A DNA stretch of 64,000 bases from Rhizobium hidalgonense (GTDB lineage: Bacteria > Pseudomonadota > Alphaproteobacteria > Rhizobiales > Rhizobiaceae): NCBI RefSeq assembly GCF_002914525.1, contig NZ_LODW01000041.1, positions 1 through 64,000 of the forward strand, read 5' to 3'. Positions within the stretch are counted from its first letter, which is position 1; each line of letters opens with the position of its first letter. Positions 56,034-64,000 of the stretch are shown here, in pieces. Made by a program: the position numbers and the translations under genes. Below the pieces are notes generated by a model. The model did not search any database, was not told the origin of the DNA, and saw nothing but the letters and a program-made list of their open reading frames with translations.

Positions 56034-56771
56034 TCAATTCTCGATGGTGAACTGAACCCGGTCGGCTGCGAAGCGGCTGATCGAATACTGCACCGGCACA
56101 CCGTCGAGATCGGTGTTCATCGCCTTGGCGATCAGCAGGATCGCACCGGGGGTGAGCTCCAGGTCGGCCAAGTCTGATGTATTCGCATGGGCGGCCGTCA
56201 CTTCTGTCGTCGCCCTCACATAGTCCGGCAGGCCAAGGTCGGCAAAGGCCTTGGTGATCGATTCGTGCTTGCGGTAGGCCTCACCGATGCCGGCGAAGCG
56301 TGCGGCAGGAAACCAGCTCGTCGCCTTTGAAACCGGGCGCTTGTCTGCCTGGCGCAATGTTTCCAGGCGGATGACTTGCGCTCCCTGCTTCAGGCCGAGC
56401 CAGCGGGCGATCTCGGCGCTCGCCTCCTCCGTGACATCATCAAGCAGAAGGCCGCGCATTTCGCGCGCTTGATCGCCGATGCCGGCGGTGAAGCGCGTGC
56501 GCTTGGTGATCGGAAAATTCAGCCGCTCCTTACGCTCGATCAGCGTGCCGCGACCTTGTACCGCACGCACGATTCCCTCCTGCGCCAAGGCCGCCAAAGC
56601 GCTGCGCACCGTATGCCGGTTGACGCCGAATTGCTGCGCCAGGATCGTTTCCGGCGGCACCATTCCCGCCTCGTCATAGGTTCCGGTGCTGATCGCCTCG
56701 CGAATCCGGTCGGCGATCTGGCGCCAGAGCGCCACGCCGGTCTGTCTTTGCACCTGCTTCAATCCTGCCAT
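56034..56771 (-). CDS. phnF: Phosphonate operon regulator PhnF (GntR/HutC family)
   Basis: 245 residues. The N-terminal winged helix has PPETILAQQFGVNRHTVRSA (about 41-60), followed by GIVRAVQGRGTLIERKERL; the C-terminal UTRA domain senses a ligand. It is transcribed away from phnG across a 118-base region that contains the palindrome TGTCTAT-ATCA-ATAGACA. It most likely represses the phn genes and itself until a phosphonate or phosphate signal is sensed. Confidence 0.93.
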   Translation of the reverse strand: MAGLKQVQRQTGVALWRQIADRIREAISTGTYDEAGMVPPETILAQQFGVNRHTVRSALAALAQEGIVRAVQGRGTLIERKERLNFPITKRTRFTAGIGDQAREMRGLLLDDVTEEASAEIARWLGLKQGAQVIRLETLRQADKRPVSKATSWFPAARFAGIGEAYRKHESITKAFADLGLPDYVRATTEVTAAHANTSDLADLELTPGAILLIAKAMNTDLDGVPVQYSISRFAADRVQFTIEN

Positions 56772-56801
56772 TCCACCCCTGCCCCGTCATTTCAACCGAC
56801 G

Positions 56802-56819
56802 GCGTCACACGCTTGTCAT
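56802..56819. promoter_or_regulatory. Candidate PHO box before phnG/phnF
   Basis: GCGTCACACGCTTGTCAT contains two GTCA repeats eleven bases apart, the layout of PhoB sites (CTGTCAT-N4-CTGTCAT), with 11 of 18 matching positions. It lies about 70 bases before the phnG start. Phosphate-starvation control of C-P lyase is well known in rhizobia and E. coli. Confidence 0.5.
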
Positions 56820-56854
56820 GACATCGATTTAGGACTAAACATAGCTTGTATGGT

Positions 56855-56872
56855 TGTCTATATCAATAGACA
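56855..56872. promoter_or_regulatory. Candidate PhnF operator
   Basis: Perfect inverted repeat TGTCTAT-ATCA-ATAGACA. HutC-subfamily GntR proteins bind sites of the form GTCTA...TAGAC. It lies 18 bases before the phnG start codon, where binding would block transcription or polymerase escape. Confidence 0.65.
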
Positions 56873-56889
56873 TTTAAAGGAAAGCGGCG

Positions 56890-57366
56890 ATGATCTCAGT
56901 GGACAGGAAAAACGCTGCGTCACAGACGGCATCCGGGCGCAAACGCGCCGCCGATCTGCTGGCGCGCGCGGAACGCAGCGAACTCCAGGCGGTCTGGGAT
57001 GCATTGCCGCAAAAGCCTGCGGCGCATGCGGTGCGCGTACCGGAGACAGGGCTGGTGATGGTCCGCGGCCGCATCGGCGGCGGCGGAGCGTCCTTCAATC
57101 TCGGCGAGGTGACGGTGACACGGGCGACCGTCCGGCTCGACTCCGGCTCGATCGGCCATGCGCAGGCGCTCGGCACCGACCGCGAGAAGGCCCGGCTTGC
57201 GGCGATCTTCGACGCCCTTTGGCAAGAGGAGGCGACGCAGGATTTCGTCGAGCAGGCGCTGCTTTTGCCGATCGCCGAGCGGATCGCCGCTACTGAGCGC
57301 CGCAAGGCCGACGAGACGGCCGCCACCCGCGTCGATTTCTTCACCATGGTGCGGGGAGACAACTGA
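56890..57366 (+). CDS. phnG: C-P lyase subunit PhnG
   Basis: 158-residue subunit of the carbon-phosphorus lyase core complex (PhnGHIJ), which together with PhnI attaches methylphosphonate to ATP. SGRKRAADLLARAERSELQA and LVMVRGRIGGGGASFNLGEV are typical segments. A good AAAGGAA site precedes the ATG. It overlaps phnH by one base (TGATG). First gene of the phnGHIJKL operon. Confidence 0.95.
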   Translation: MISVDRKNAASQTASGRKRAADLLARAERSELQAVWDALPQKPAAHAVRVPETGLVMVRGRIGGGGASFNLGEVTVTRATVRLDSGSIGHAQALGTDREKARLAAIFDALWQEEATQDFVEQALLLPIAERIAATERRKADETAATRVDFFTMVRGDN

Positions 57367-57974
57367 TGGTTCTGAAGACGGAAGCTCTGACCGGCGGCTT
57401 TGCCGAACCGGTCTTCCACGCCCAGAGTGTCTTCAAAATGCTGATGGACGGCATGGCCCGGCCCGGCACGATCCAGACGGTTCAGCCCGATGCCGCGCCG
57501 CCGGCACCGCTCGGCATCGCCGCCGGCGCGATCGCGCTGACGCTTTGCGACCACGACACATCAGTCTGGCTTTCCCAGGGGCTGGCGAAATCCGCCGTGC
57601 CGGAATGGCTCGGCTTCCACACCGGCGCGCCGCTGACCACCGAAAAGGCCGAGGCGCGTTTCGCCTTTACGGAAGCCGGCACCGCACTTTGCCCCTTCGG
57701 GCTGTTTGCATCGGGCACGCAGGAATATCCCGACCGTTCGACGACCTTGATCGTCGAGCTTGCCGAACTGGAGGGCGGGCGCAGGCTGGCGCTGATGGGT
57801 CCCGGTATCCAGACCGTCGCGGAGATCGCGCCTGTCGGCTTGCCGGAGACCTTCCTCAGGCTCTGGACCGAGAACCGCGCTCTCTTTCCGCGCGGCATCG
57901 ACATCGTGCTGACCTCGGGCAGACGCTTCATCTGCCTGCCGCGCACCACCAAGATCACAGCAACGGAGATCTGA
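57366..57974 (+). CDS. phnH: C-P lyase subunit PhnH
   Basis: 202-residue subunit; the N-terminus GGFAEPVFHAQSVFKMLMDG and FHTGAPLTTEKAEARFAF mark the family. It has a PLP-transferase-like fold without catalytic residues and is part of the PhnGHIJ complex. The start overlaps the phnG stop, and phnI follows after 4 bases. Confidence 0.95.
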   Translation: MVLKTEALTGGFAEPVFHAQSVFKMLMDGMARPGTIQTVQPDAAPPAPLGIAAGAIALTLCDHDTSVWLSQGLAKSAVPEWLGFHTGAPLTTEKAEARFAFTEAGTALCPFGLFASGTQEYPDRSTTLIVELAELEGGRRLALMGPGIQTVAEIAPVGLPETFLRLWTENRALFPRGIDIVLTSGRRFICLPRTTKITATEI

Positions 57975-57978
57975 GCTC

Positions 57979-59085
57979 ATGTATGTTGCCGTCAAAGGTG
58001 GCGAGGCCGCCATCGCCAATGCCCACCGGCTGCTTGCCGACCGCCGCCGCGGCGACCGTTCGCTGCCGGCGATCGGCATCGAGCAGATCGTCGAACAACT
58101 TGCCCTCGCCGTCGACCGCGTCATGGCCGAGGCCTCGCTTTTCGACCGCAGGCTCGCAGCGCTGGCCGTGCGCCAATCGCGCGGCGACATGATCGAGGCG
58201 ATCTTCCTGTTGCGCGCCTATCGTACGACGCTGCCGCGCTTCGGTTATTCCAAGCCGCTTGATACGGCTGACATGACGATCGAACGCCGCATCTCGGCGA
58301 CCTACAAGGATCTGCCGGGCGGCCAGCTGCTTGGGCCCACCTTTGACTATACCCATCGGCTGCTCGATCCCTCGCTGCTATCCGACGAGGCGGTCGAGGA
58401 ACCCGCCCAGCGCGAGGCCGAGACCGGCCGCGTCATGCGCGTCTCCGAGATTCTCGGCGAGGAGGGGCTGATCGAGGCCGACGGCGACATGCCCGAAGAT
58501 CACCAGATCGGCGACCTGACCCGCGAGCCGATGGAATTTCCTATGACCCGCGATCTGCGCCTGCAGGCGCTCGCCCGCGCCGACGAAGGCTTCCTGCTGG
58601 CGCTCGGTTATTCCACCCAGCGCGGGTATGGCCGCAACCATCCCTTCACCGGCGAGATCCGCATCGGCGAAGTCGAGGTGGAATTCGAGGTGCCGGAACT
58701 CGGCTTCGCCGTCTCGCTCGGCACGATCCAGATCACCGAGTGCCAGATGGTCAACCAGTTCAAGGGGTCCGCCAAGGCGCCGCCGCAATTTACCCGCGGC
58801 TACGGCCTGGTCTTCGGCCAGAGCGAGCGCAAGGCAATGGCGATGTCGCTGGTGGATCGCGCATTACGTGCTGACGAGCTCGGCGAGGACATTACCGCGC
58901 CGGCCCAGGACGAGGAATTCGTCATCTCGCACTCCGACAACGTCCAGGCGACCGGTTTCGTCGAGCACTTGAAGCTTCCGCATTATGTGGACTTCCAAGC
59001 CGAACTCGATCTCGTCCGCCGCATGCGCCGCGAATTCGAAGCCGCCCGCAACGGTGGCGAAGACATGAAGGAAGCCGCCGAATGA
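57979..59085 (+). CDS. phnI: C-P lyase subunit PhnI (nucleosidase)
   Basis: 368 residues. PhnI displaces adenine from ATP by phosphonate, with help of PhnG and PhnH, to form ribose-1-phosphonate-5-triphosphate. MYVAVKGGEAAIANAHRLLA and RRISATYKDLPGGQLLGPTF are characteristic, and HNVDF-like end appears as LPHYVDFQAELDLVRRMRRE. The stop overlaps phnJ (ATGA). Confidence 0.96.
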   Translation: MYVAVKGGEAAIANAHRLLADRRRGDRSLPAIGIEQIVEQLALAVDRVMAEASLFDRRLAALAVRQSRGDMIEAIFLLRAYRTTLPRFGYSKPLDTADMTIERRISATYKDLPGGQLLGPTFDYTHRLLDPSLLSDEAVEEPAQREAETGRVMRVSEILGEEGLIEADGDMPEDHQIGDLTREPMEFPMTRDLRLQALARADEGFLLALGYSTQRGYGRNHPFTGEIRIGEVEVEFEVPELGFAVSLGTIQITECQMVNQFKGSAKAPPQFTRGYGLVFGQSERKAMAMSLVDRALRADELGEDITAPAQDEEFVISHSDNVQATGFVEHLKLPHYVDFQAELDLVRRMRREFEAARNGGEDMKEAAE

Positions 59086-59957
59086 GCGATCTGGCCAGCT
59101 ACAACTTCGCCTATCTCGACGAACAGACCAAGCGGATGATCCGCCGCGCCATCCTGAAGGCGATCGCCATTCCGGGCTACCAGGTGCCCTTCGCCAGCAG
59201 AGAAATGCCGATGCCCTATGGTTGGGGCACCGGCGGCGTGCAGGTGACGGCCTCGATCATCGGATCTGATGACGTGCTGAAGGTGATCGACCAGGGCGCC
59301 GACGACACGACCAATGCGGTTTCGATTCGCGCCTTCTTCCAGAAGGTCGCCAATGTGGCGGTGACGACGCATACCAGCGAGGCGACGATCATCCAGACCC
59401 GCCACCGCATCCCCGAGGAAAAGCTCGGACCGGGCCAGGTACTCGTCTACCAAGTGCCGATCCCCGAGCCGCTGCGGTTTCTCGAACCGCGCGAAACCGA
59501 GACGCGCAAGATGCATGCGCTCGAGGAATACGGCCTCATGCATGTCAAGCTCTACGAGGATATCGCCCGCAATGGCCGCATCGCCACGACCTATGCCTAC
59601 CCGGTCAAGGTGCATGGCCGCTATGTCATGGATCCGTCGCCGACGCCGAAATTCGACAATCCGAAGATGCACATGTCGGATGCGCTGCAGCTCTTCGGCG
59701 CCGGACGCGAGAAGCGCATCTATGCGGTGCCGCCCTATACCGACGTCGTCAGCCTGGATTTTGAAGACCATCCCTTCGAGATCCAGCGCTTCGGCAAGCC
59801 CTGCGCGCTCTGCGGCGCAGGGGAGGTCTACCTCGATGAGGTGATCCTCGACGACAAGGGCGGGCGCATGTTCGTCTGCTCCGACACCGATCATTGCGAA
59901 GACCGCCGCGCGCAGGGGCATGCCGGCGAGATGCTGGCCCGGGAGGCTGCAGAATGA
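59082..59957 (+). CDS. phnJ: C-P lyase catalytic subunit PhnJ (radical SAM)
   Basis: 291-residue radical-SAM enzyme that breaks the C-P bond of ribose-1-phosphonate-5-phosphate. The unusual CX2CX21C cluster motif is present at C241, C244 and C266, and the thiyl-radical cysteine at C272 (SDTDHCEDRR), exactly the spacing known for E. coli PhnJ. Starts and ends in ATGA overlaps with phnI and phnK. Confidence 0.97.
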   Translation: MSDLASYNFAYLDEQTKRMIRRAILKAIAIPGYQVPFASREMPMPYGWGTGGVQVTASIIGSDDVLKVIDQGADDTTNAVSIRAFFQKVANVAVTTHTSEATIIQTRHRIPEEKLGPGQVLVYQVPIPEPLRFLEPRETETRKMHALEEYGLMHVKLYEDIARNGRIATTYAYPVKVHGRYVMDPSPTPKFDNPKMHMSDALQLFGAGREKRIYAVPPYTDVVSLDFEDHPFEIQRFGKPCALCGAGEVYLDEVILDDKGGRMFVCSDTDHCEDRRAQGHAGEMLAREAAE

Positions 59958-60730
59958 GCGATATCCCGCTTCTCAAAGTCCATGACGTTTCGAAATTCTA
60001 TGGCAACCGTATCGGCTGCCGCGACGTTTCCTTCGAGCTCTGGCCCGGCGAAGTGCTCGCCGTCGTCGGCGAATCCGGCTCCGGCAAGACGACGCTGCTG
60101 AACTGCCTTTCCACCCGGCTGCTGCCGAGCACCGGCAGCGTCGAATATCACATGCGCGACGGCACTTACCGCGACCTTTACCGCATGAACGAGGCCGAGC
60201 GGCGCTTCCTGATGCGCACCGACTGGGGCTTCGTGCACCAGAACCCGGCCGACGGCCTGCGTATGGCGGTCTCGGCCGGCGCCAATGTCGGCGAAAGGCT
60301 GATGGCGATCGGCGACCGGCATTACGGCAAGATCCGCGCCTCGGCGATCGACTGGCTGGAACGCGTCGAGATCGACGCCGACCGCATCGACGACCAGCCG
60401 CGCGCCTTTTCCGGCGGCATGCGCCAGCGCCTACAGATCGCCCGCAACCTCGTCACCGGCCCGCGCCTGGTCTTCATGGACGAACCCACGGGCGGTCTCG
60501 ACGTTTCGGTGCAGGCGCGCCTGCTCGATCTGGTGCGCGGCCTCGTCAATGATCTCGGCCTGTCCGCCATCATCGTCACCCATGATCTCGCCGTCGCCCG
60601 CCTTCTGTCGCACCGGATGATGGTGATGAAGGATGGCTACGTCATCGAACACGGGCTCACCGACCGGGTGCTCGACGATCCCAGAGAACCCTACACGCAG
60701 CTGCTCGTCTCCTCGATCCTGCAGGTCTGA
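59954..60730 (+). CDS. phnK: C-P lyase accessory ATPase PhnK
   Basis: 258-residue ABC-type ATPase that binds the C-P lyase core rather than a membrane permease. Walker [21 protein letters not shown], signature FSGGMRQRLQIARNL and Walker B VFMDEPTGGLDVSVQ are intact. Starts at ATG 59954 overlapping the phnJ stop. phnL follows 31 bases later. Confidence 0.96.
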   Translation: MSDIPLLKVHDVSKFYGNRIGCRDVSFELWPGEVLAVVGESGSGKTTLLNCLSTRLLPSTGSVEYHMRDGTYRDLYRMNEAERRFLMRTDWGFVHQNPADGLRMAVSAGANVGERLMAIGDRHYGKIRASAIDWLERVEIDADRIDDQPRAFSGGMRQRLQIARNLVTGPRLVFMDEPTGGLDVSVQARLLDLVRGLVNDLGLSAIIVTHDLAVARLLSHRMMVMKDGYVIEHGLTDRVLDDPREPYTQLLVSSILQV

Positions 60731-60761
60731 CAACGGGTTCGGAACCAAGAAAGAAGACATC

Positions 60762-61469
60762 ATGCCAACGCCCCTCGTCGTTTCCGAAGTCTCGAAGAGC
60801 TTCACCATGCACCTGCGCGACGGCATCAAGCTGCCCGTCGTCTCCGATGTCGCCTTTTCGGTCGCATCAGGCGAATGCGTCGTGCTCGGCGGCCCCTCGG
60901 GCATCGGCAAAAGCTCGCTGCTCAAGATGATTTACGGCAATTATGCCGTCGACACCGGCCAGATCCTCATGCGCCACGACGGCCGCGTCGTCGATCTCGC
61001 CTCTGCCGACCCGCGCACCGTGCTCAATGTGCGGCGCAATACGCTCGGCTATGTCAGCCAGTTCCTGCGCACCGTGCCGCGTGTGGCGGCGATCGACGTG
61101 GTCGCCGAACCGCTCACGGCGCGCGGCGAAGACGCCGGCGCCGCACGGGAAAAGGCAGGCGCGCTGCTCGCCAAGCTCAATCTGCCGGAAGCGCTGTGGC
61201 AGCTTCCGCCCGCCACCTTCTCGGGCGGCGAGCAGCAGCGCGTCAACATTGCCCGCGGCTTCATCACCGAGCACACGATCCTGCTTCTCGACGAACCAAC
61301 GGCCTCGCTCGACGCCAGGAATCGCGCCGTCGTCGTCGCCATGATTGCCGAGAAGAAGAAGGCCGGCGTTGCCCTTCTCGGCATCTTCCACGACGAGGAA
61401 GTGCGCGAGGCGGCCGCCGACCGCATCCTCGACGTCCAGCAGTTTTCTCCTCGAAAGATCGCCGCATGA
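60762..61469 (+). CDS. phnL: C-P lyase accessory ATPase PhnL
   Basis: 235-residue ABC-type ATPase. Walker A is GGPSGIGKSSLLKMIYGNY, signature FSGGEQQRVNIARGF, Walker B ILLLDEPTASLDARNR. In E. coli PhnL joins PhnK on the C-P lyase core. ATG 60762 gives the family length. The stop overlaps the next gene (ATGA). Confidence 0.95.
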   Translation: MPTPLVVSEVSKSFTMHLRDGIKLPVVSDVAFSVASGECVVLGGPSGIGKSSLLKMIYGNYAVDTGQILMRHDGRVVDLASADPRTVLNVRRNTLGYVSQFLRTVPRVAAIDVVAEPLTARGEDAGAAREKAGALLAKLNLPEALWQLPPATFSGGEQQRVNIARGFITEHTILLLDEPTASLDARNRAVVVAMIAEKKKAGVALLGIFHDEEVREAAADRILDVQQFSPRKIAA

Positions 61470-62083
61470 GCCGCAAGCTTGATATCGAGCCCTATATCCA
61501 TGAGACGGCTGATATCAGCGACTCCAGCTTCGGGCGCTATACCGAGGTCTCCGAACGCTGCCGCATCAGCGAAGCCACTTTCGGCGACTATTCCTATATC
61601 ATGCAGGATGGCTCCGTCTGGTGCGCGACGATCGGCAAGTTCGTCAACATCGCTGCCGCCGTGCGCATCAACGCCACCAACCATCCGACCTGGCGGGCGA
61701 CTCTGCATCATTTCACCTATCGCGCCGCCGACTACTGGCCGGACGGCGACATGGAGACGGATTTCTTCGCCTGGCGGCGCGCAAACCGCGTGACGATCGG
61801 CAACGACGTCTGGATCGGTCACGGGGCCACCATCCTGCCCGGCGTCAACGTCGGCAACGGCGCGGTCATCGGCGCCGGCGCCGTGGTGTCGAAGGACGTC
61901 GCTGCTTATTCGATCGTCGGCGGGGTGCCGGCCAAGCTCATCCGCGAGCGGTTTTCGAAAGCGGTCGGCGAACGCATGGATAGGCTCGCCTGGTGGGACT
62001 GGGAACACGACCGGCTGCGCCTGGCGCTGCAGGATTTTCGCAACCTGAGCGCGGAAGACTTCTTGGCCCGCTACGACGATTAA
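61466..62083 (+). CDS. Hexapeptide-repeat acetyltransferase of phosphonate metabolism
   Basis: 205-residue left-handed beta-helix acetyltransferase. Hexapeptide repeats run from about residue 8 to 60 and again around VTIGNDVWIGHGATILPGVN; NHPTWRATLHHFTYRAADYW, with the His, is like xenobiotic (chloramphenicol-type) acetyltransferases. The gene is translationally coupled to phnL and belongs to the TIGR03308-type family found in phn operons. It may N-acetylate an aminoalkylphosphonate, as PhnO does in enteric bacteria, though it belongs to a different fold. Function inferred. Confidence 0.88.
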   Translation: MSRKLDIEPYIHETADISDSSFGRYTEVSERCRISEATFGDYSYIMQDGSVWCATIGKFVNIAAAVRINATNHPTWRATLHHFTYRAADYWPDGDMETDFFAWRRANRVTIGNDVWIGHGATILPGVNVGNGAVIGAGAVVSKDVAAYSIVGGVPAKLIRERFSKAVGERMDRLAWWDWEHDRLRLALQDFRNLSAEDFLARYDD

Positions 62084-62117
62084 ACCTCCGATATAGGCTC
62101 GGAGAATTGTGACACGA

Positions 62118-62135
62118 CTTACACAAATATGACAT
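62118..62135. promoter_or_regulatory. Candidate PHO box upstream of phnC
   Basis: CTTACACAAATATGACAT matches 13 of 18 positions of CTGTCAT-AAAT-CTGTCAT, with the two half-sites 11 bases apart. It lies about 60 bases before phnC. A separate promoter for phnC, controlled by PhoB, is consistent with the 115-base gap after the acetyltransferase gene. Confidence 0.5.
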
Positions 62136-62197
62136 TTGAGGTTCATCAAGCGGGACTAATGCGATGCTGACCAAGGCCTGGAGTGCAGGGGGAAAGC

Positions 62198-63046
62198 ATG
62201 ATGTTCGAGCTGAAGAATGTCACACGTCGCTTCGGAAAAAAGCTCGCCGTCGATTCCGTCACGCTCGACATTCCGCAGGGCCAGATGGTCGGCATCATCG
62301 GCCGGTCCGGCGCCGGCAAGTCAACGCTGCTGCGCATGATCAACCGGCTGCAGGAGCCGAGCTCCGGCTCCATTCATTTCGCCGGCATCGAGGTCTCCGG
62401 GCTTCGCGGCCAGGCGCTGCGCAACTGGCAGCGCGATTGCGCGATGATCTTCCAGCAGTTCAACCTGGTGCCGCGCCTCGATGTTCTCACCAATGTCATG
62501 CTCGGCCGTCTCAACCACCGCTCGACGCTGATGAGCCTGCTCAATATCTTCACCCGCGAGGAACGTGTGCATGCGATCGCAGCGCTGGAACGCCTCGGCA
62601 TCGAGCAGACGGCGCTGCAGCCGGCCGGCACGCTTTCCGGCGGCCAGCAGCAGCGCGTGGCGATCGCCCGTGCGCTGATGCAGAACCCGAAAATGGTTCT
62701 CGCCGACGAGCCGATCGCCTCGCTCGATCCCCTCAACGCCAAGATCGTCATGGATGCGCTGCGCGATATCAACGAGCGCGAGGGCATTACCGTCATCACC
62801 AACCTGCACACGCTCGACACCGCCCGCAACTATTGTGAGCGCATCGTCGGCATGGCCGGCGGCCGCATCGTCTTCGACGGCAAGCCGACGGAACTGACCG
62901 CCGAGGCGGTGAAGGAAATCTACGGGACGGACAAGGATGGCGCCGGCATCGACGAAACGATGACCTCGACCTCCATCACGATCGCTCCCGAGCGGGCAGA
63001 CAATCAATCCGCCGGCACCCAACCGCTGGCGCTGGCCGGTCTCTGA
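62198..63046 (+). CDS. phnC: Phosphonate ABC importer ATPase PhnC
   Basis: 282 residues. Walker [21 protein letters not shown], signature [15 protein letters not shown], Walker [15 protein letters not shown]. Energises import of phosphonates through PhnE with PhnD as binding protein. Two adjacent ATG codons (62198, 62201) stand behind AGGGGGA. Both give the usual N-terminus. The C-terminal tail (after 245) is longer and Thr/Ser-rich. Confidence 0.95.
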   Translation: MMFELKNVTRRFGKKLAVDSVTLDIPQGQMVGIIGRSGAGKSTLLRMINRLQEPSSGSIHFAGIEVSGLRGQALRNWQRDCAMIFQQFNLVPRLDVLTNVMLGRLNHRSTLMSLLNIFTREERVHAIAALERLGIEQTALQPAGTLSGGQQQRVAIARALMQNPKMVLADEPIASLDPLNAKIVMDALRDINEREGITVITNLHTLDTARNYCERIVGMAGGRIVFDGKPTELTAEAVKEIYGTDKDGAGIDETMTSTSITIAPERADNQSAGTQPLALAGL

Positions 63047-63131
63047 GAGAGGCGGCCGCGATCGAGCGCCCGCGTCAAGGGCAACTTCTTCGTAACGGGA
63101 GGCCGGGGACACCGGTCAATAGGAGAGACAC

Positions 63132-64000
63132 ATGTTGAAGAAAGCACTCTTTGCGGCAACGGCGCTCTTCGCGCTCGCCGGCGGCGCCCATGCTGCAGAC
63201 CTCAAGGAATTCCGCATCGGGATCCTCGGCGGCGAAAACGAAACCGACCGCCTGCGCAACTATGCCTGCCTTGCCGACCATCTGAAGCAGGAATTCGGCT
63301 TAGAGAAGGTCTCGCTGTTCCCGGCCGCCGATTATGACGGCGTCATCCAGGGCCTGCTCGGCGGCACGCTCGATTTCGCCGAACTCGGCGCCTCAGGTTA
63401 TGCTTCCGTCTACCTCAAGGACCCGAAGGCCGTTACACCGATCCTGACGACGCAGCAGAAGGATGGTTCGACGGGCTATTACTCGATCGGCCTGGCGCTG
63501 AAGTCCTCCGGCATCAAGAACATCAAGGACGCCAAGGGCAAGAAGCTCGGCTATGCCGACCCGGACTCCACCTCCGGCTACCTCGTTCCGCTGACCCAGA
63601 TCCCGAAGGACACGGGCATGCCGAACGACAAGTTCTTCGCCTCGACGCAGTTCAACGGCGGCCACGAGAACAACCTGCTCGCCGCTTATGACGGCAAGGT
63701 CGACGTTGCCGTCGACGACAGCTCCGGCATCGGCGATTTCAAGGACGGCTACACCTCCGGCACCTTCCGCAAGGAAGTCGACAAGGGCGCCGTCGATCCG
63801 AACAAGCTGGTTGAAGTCTGGCGTTCGCCGCTGATCCCGAACGGCCCGCTCGTCGTGCGCAACGCGCTTGGCGAAGACTGGCAGACGAAGCTTGCAGCCT
63901 TCTTCACGGCTCTGCCGGAAAAGGATCACAAGTGCTTCGCAGCTGTCGAAGGCGGCGATTACAAGGGCTACGCCCCGGTCAAGCACGACTTCTACAAGGC
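63132..64000 (+). CDS. phnD: Phosphonate ABC importer binding protein PhnD, 5' part
   Basis: First 289 residues; the gene continues past the window end. Signal peptide MLKKALFAATALFALAGGAHA, cleavage after AHA. The mature part carries the ligand site motifs FAELGASGYASVYLKD and YADPDSTSGYLVPL (Ser/Thr contacts to phosphonate) and DVAVDDSSGIGDF. A strong AGGAGAG site is present. Periplasmic receptor for phosphonates, for example 2-aminoethylphosphonate. Confidence 0.95.
   Translation, partial: MLKKALFAATALFALAGGAHAADLKEFRIGILGGENETDRLRNYACLADHLKQEFGLEKVSLFPAADYDGVIQGLLGGTLDFAELGASGYASVYLKDPKAVTPILTTQQKDGSTGYYSIGLALKSSGIKNIKDAKGKKLGYADPDSTSGYLVPLTQIPKDTGMPNDKFFASTQFNGGHENNLLAAYDGKVDVAVDDSSGIGDFKDGYTSGTFRKEVDKGAVDPNKLVEVWRSPLIPNGPLVVRNALGEDWQTKLAAFFTALPEKDHKCFAAVEGGDYKGYAPVKHDFYK

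Noticed and set aside
63393..63986. 197-residue minus-strand frame at the window end
   Set aside because: Antisense shadow of phnD, which has a signal peptide and ligand-site motifs on the plus strand.

Overview
The window looks like a chromosomal segment of a Rhizobium species close to R. etli or R. leguminosarum. It is GC-rich, coding density is high, and start and stop codons often overlap (ATGA, GTGA, TGATG). The gene neighbourhoods are typical of alphaproteobacteria: a cpa/tad Flp pilus locus, phnGHIJKL followed by phnCD, and yejABEF. Several palindromic intergenic repeats resemble the RIME-type elements of rhizobia. No phage genes, intact insertion sequence, rRNA or CRISPR array was found. 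One tRNA is present (Ser, anticodon GGA). The species call is inference from gene order and sequence style.

Layout. (1) 1-3.7 kb: the 3' part of purU, then a 973-residue fusion of an APH-type kinase, a degenerate LytM/M23-like domain and a class-III PLP enzyme. (2) 4-13 kb: a peptide-handling block with a P1/DmpA peptidase, a LysR regulator, a family-5 binding protein with two permeases but no ATPase, and, on the other strand, an M17 leucyl aminopeptidase, a MarR regulator and an NlpC/P60 peptidase. (3) 13-26 kb: the Flp pilus machine. pilA-cpaABCDEF-tadBC lie on the minus strand. tadD, a small secretin-N-domain protein and two TadE-like pseudopilins lie on the plus strand. A LysE exporter gene sits at the edge. 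(4) 26-38 kb: nucleoside uptake and breakdown. deoB-add-upp lie on the plus strand. A BMP-type ABC importer, cdd, a purine nucleoside phosphorylase, deoC and deoA form a minus-strand operon. A retropepsin-like protease lies between the two groups.

(5) 38-44 kb: a less ordered stretch with tRNA-Ser, several hypothetical small or membrane proteins, pncB, and a 306-bp inverted-repeat element next to a GhrA-like reductase. (6) 44-50 kb: yejABEF, a complete peptide/microcin C-type ABC importer. (7) 50-56 kb: mepA, mgsA, glk, an ABC exporter, dapB and gpmA. (8) 56-64 kb: phosphonate use. phnF diverges from phnGHIJKL plus a hexapeptide acetyltransferase, then phnC and the start of phnD, which runs off the window. 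PHO-box-like sites and a perfect palindrome that could be a PhnF operator lie in the control regions.

How the parts fit. The nucleoside genes cover the route from uptake of ribo- and deoxyribonucleosides to free bases, ribose-5-phosphate and acetaldehyde plus glyceraldehyde-3-phosphate. The phn genes cover phosphonate import and C-P bond cleavage. The pilus genes encode secretin, ATPases, inner-membrane platform, prepilin peptidase and pilins. The less ordinary observations are the three-domain kinase/lyase fusion; two repeat elements whose ends supply the stop codons of neighbouring genes; a stand-alone copy of the CpaC N-terminal domain; a short leader ORF before an unknown 64-residue protein; and the regulatory palindromes in the pilA, phn and nucleoside-importer upstream regions. 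I did not find a clearly new multi-gene defence or enzymatic system.
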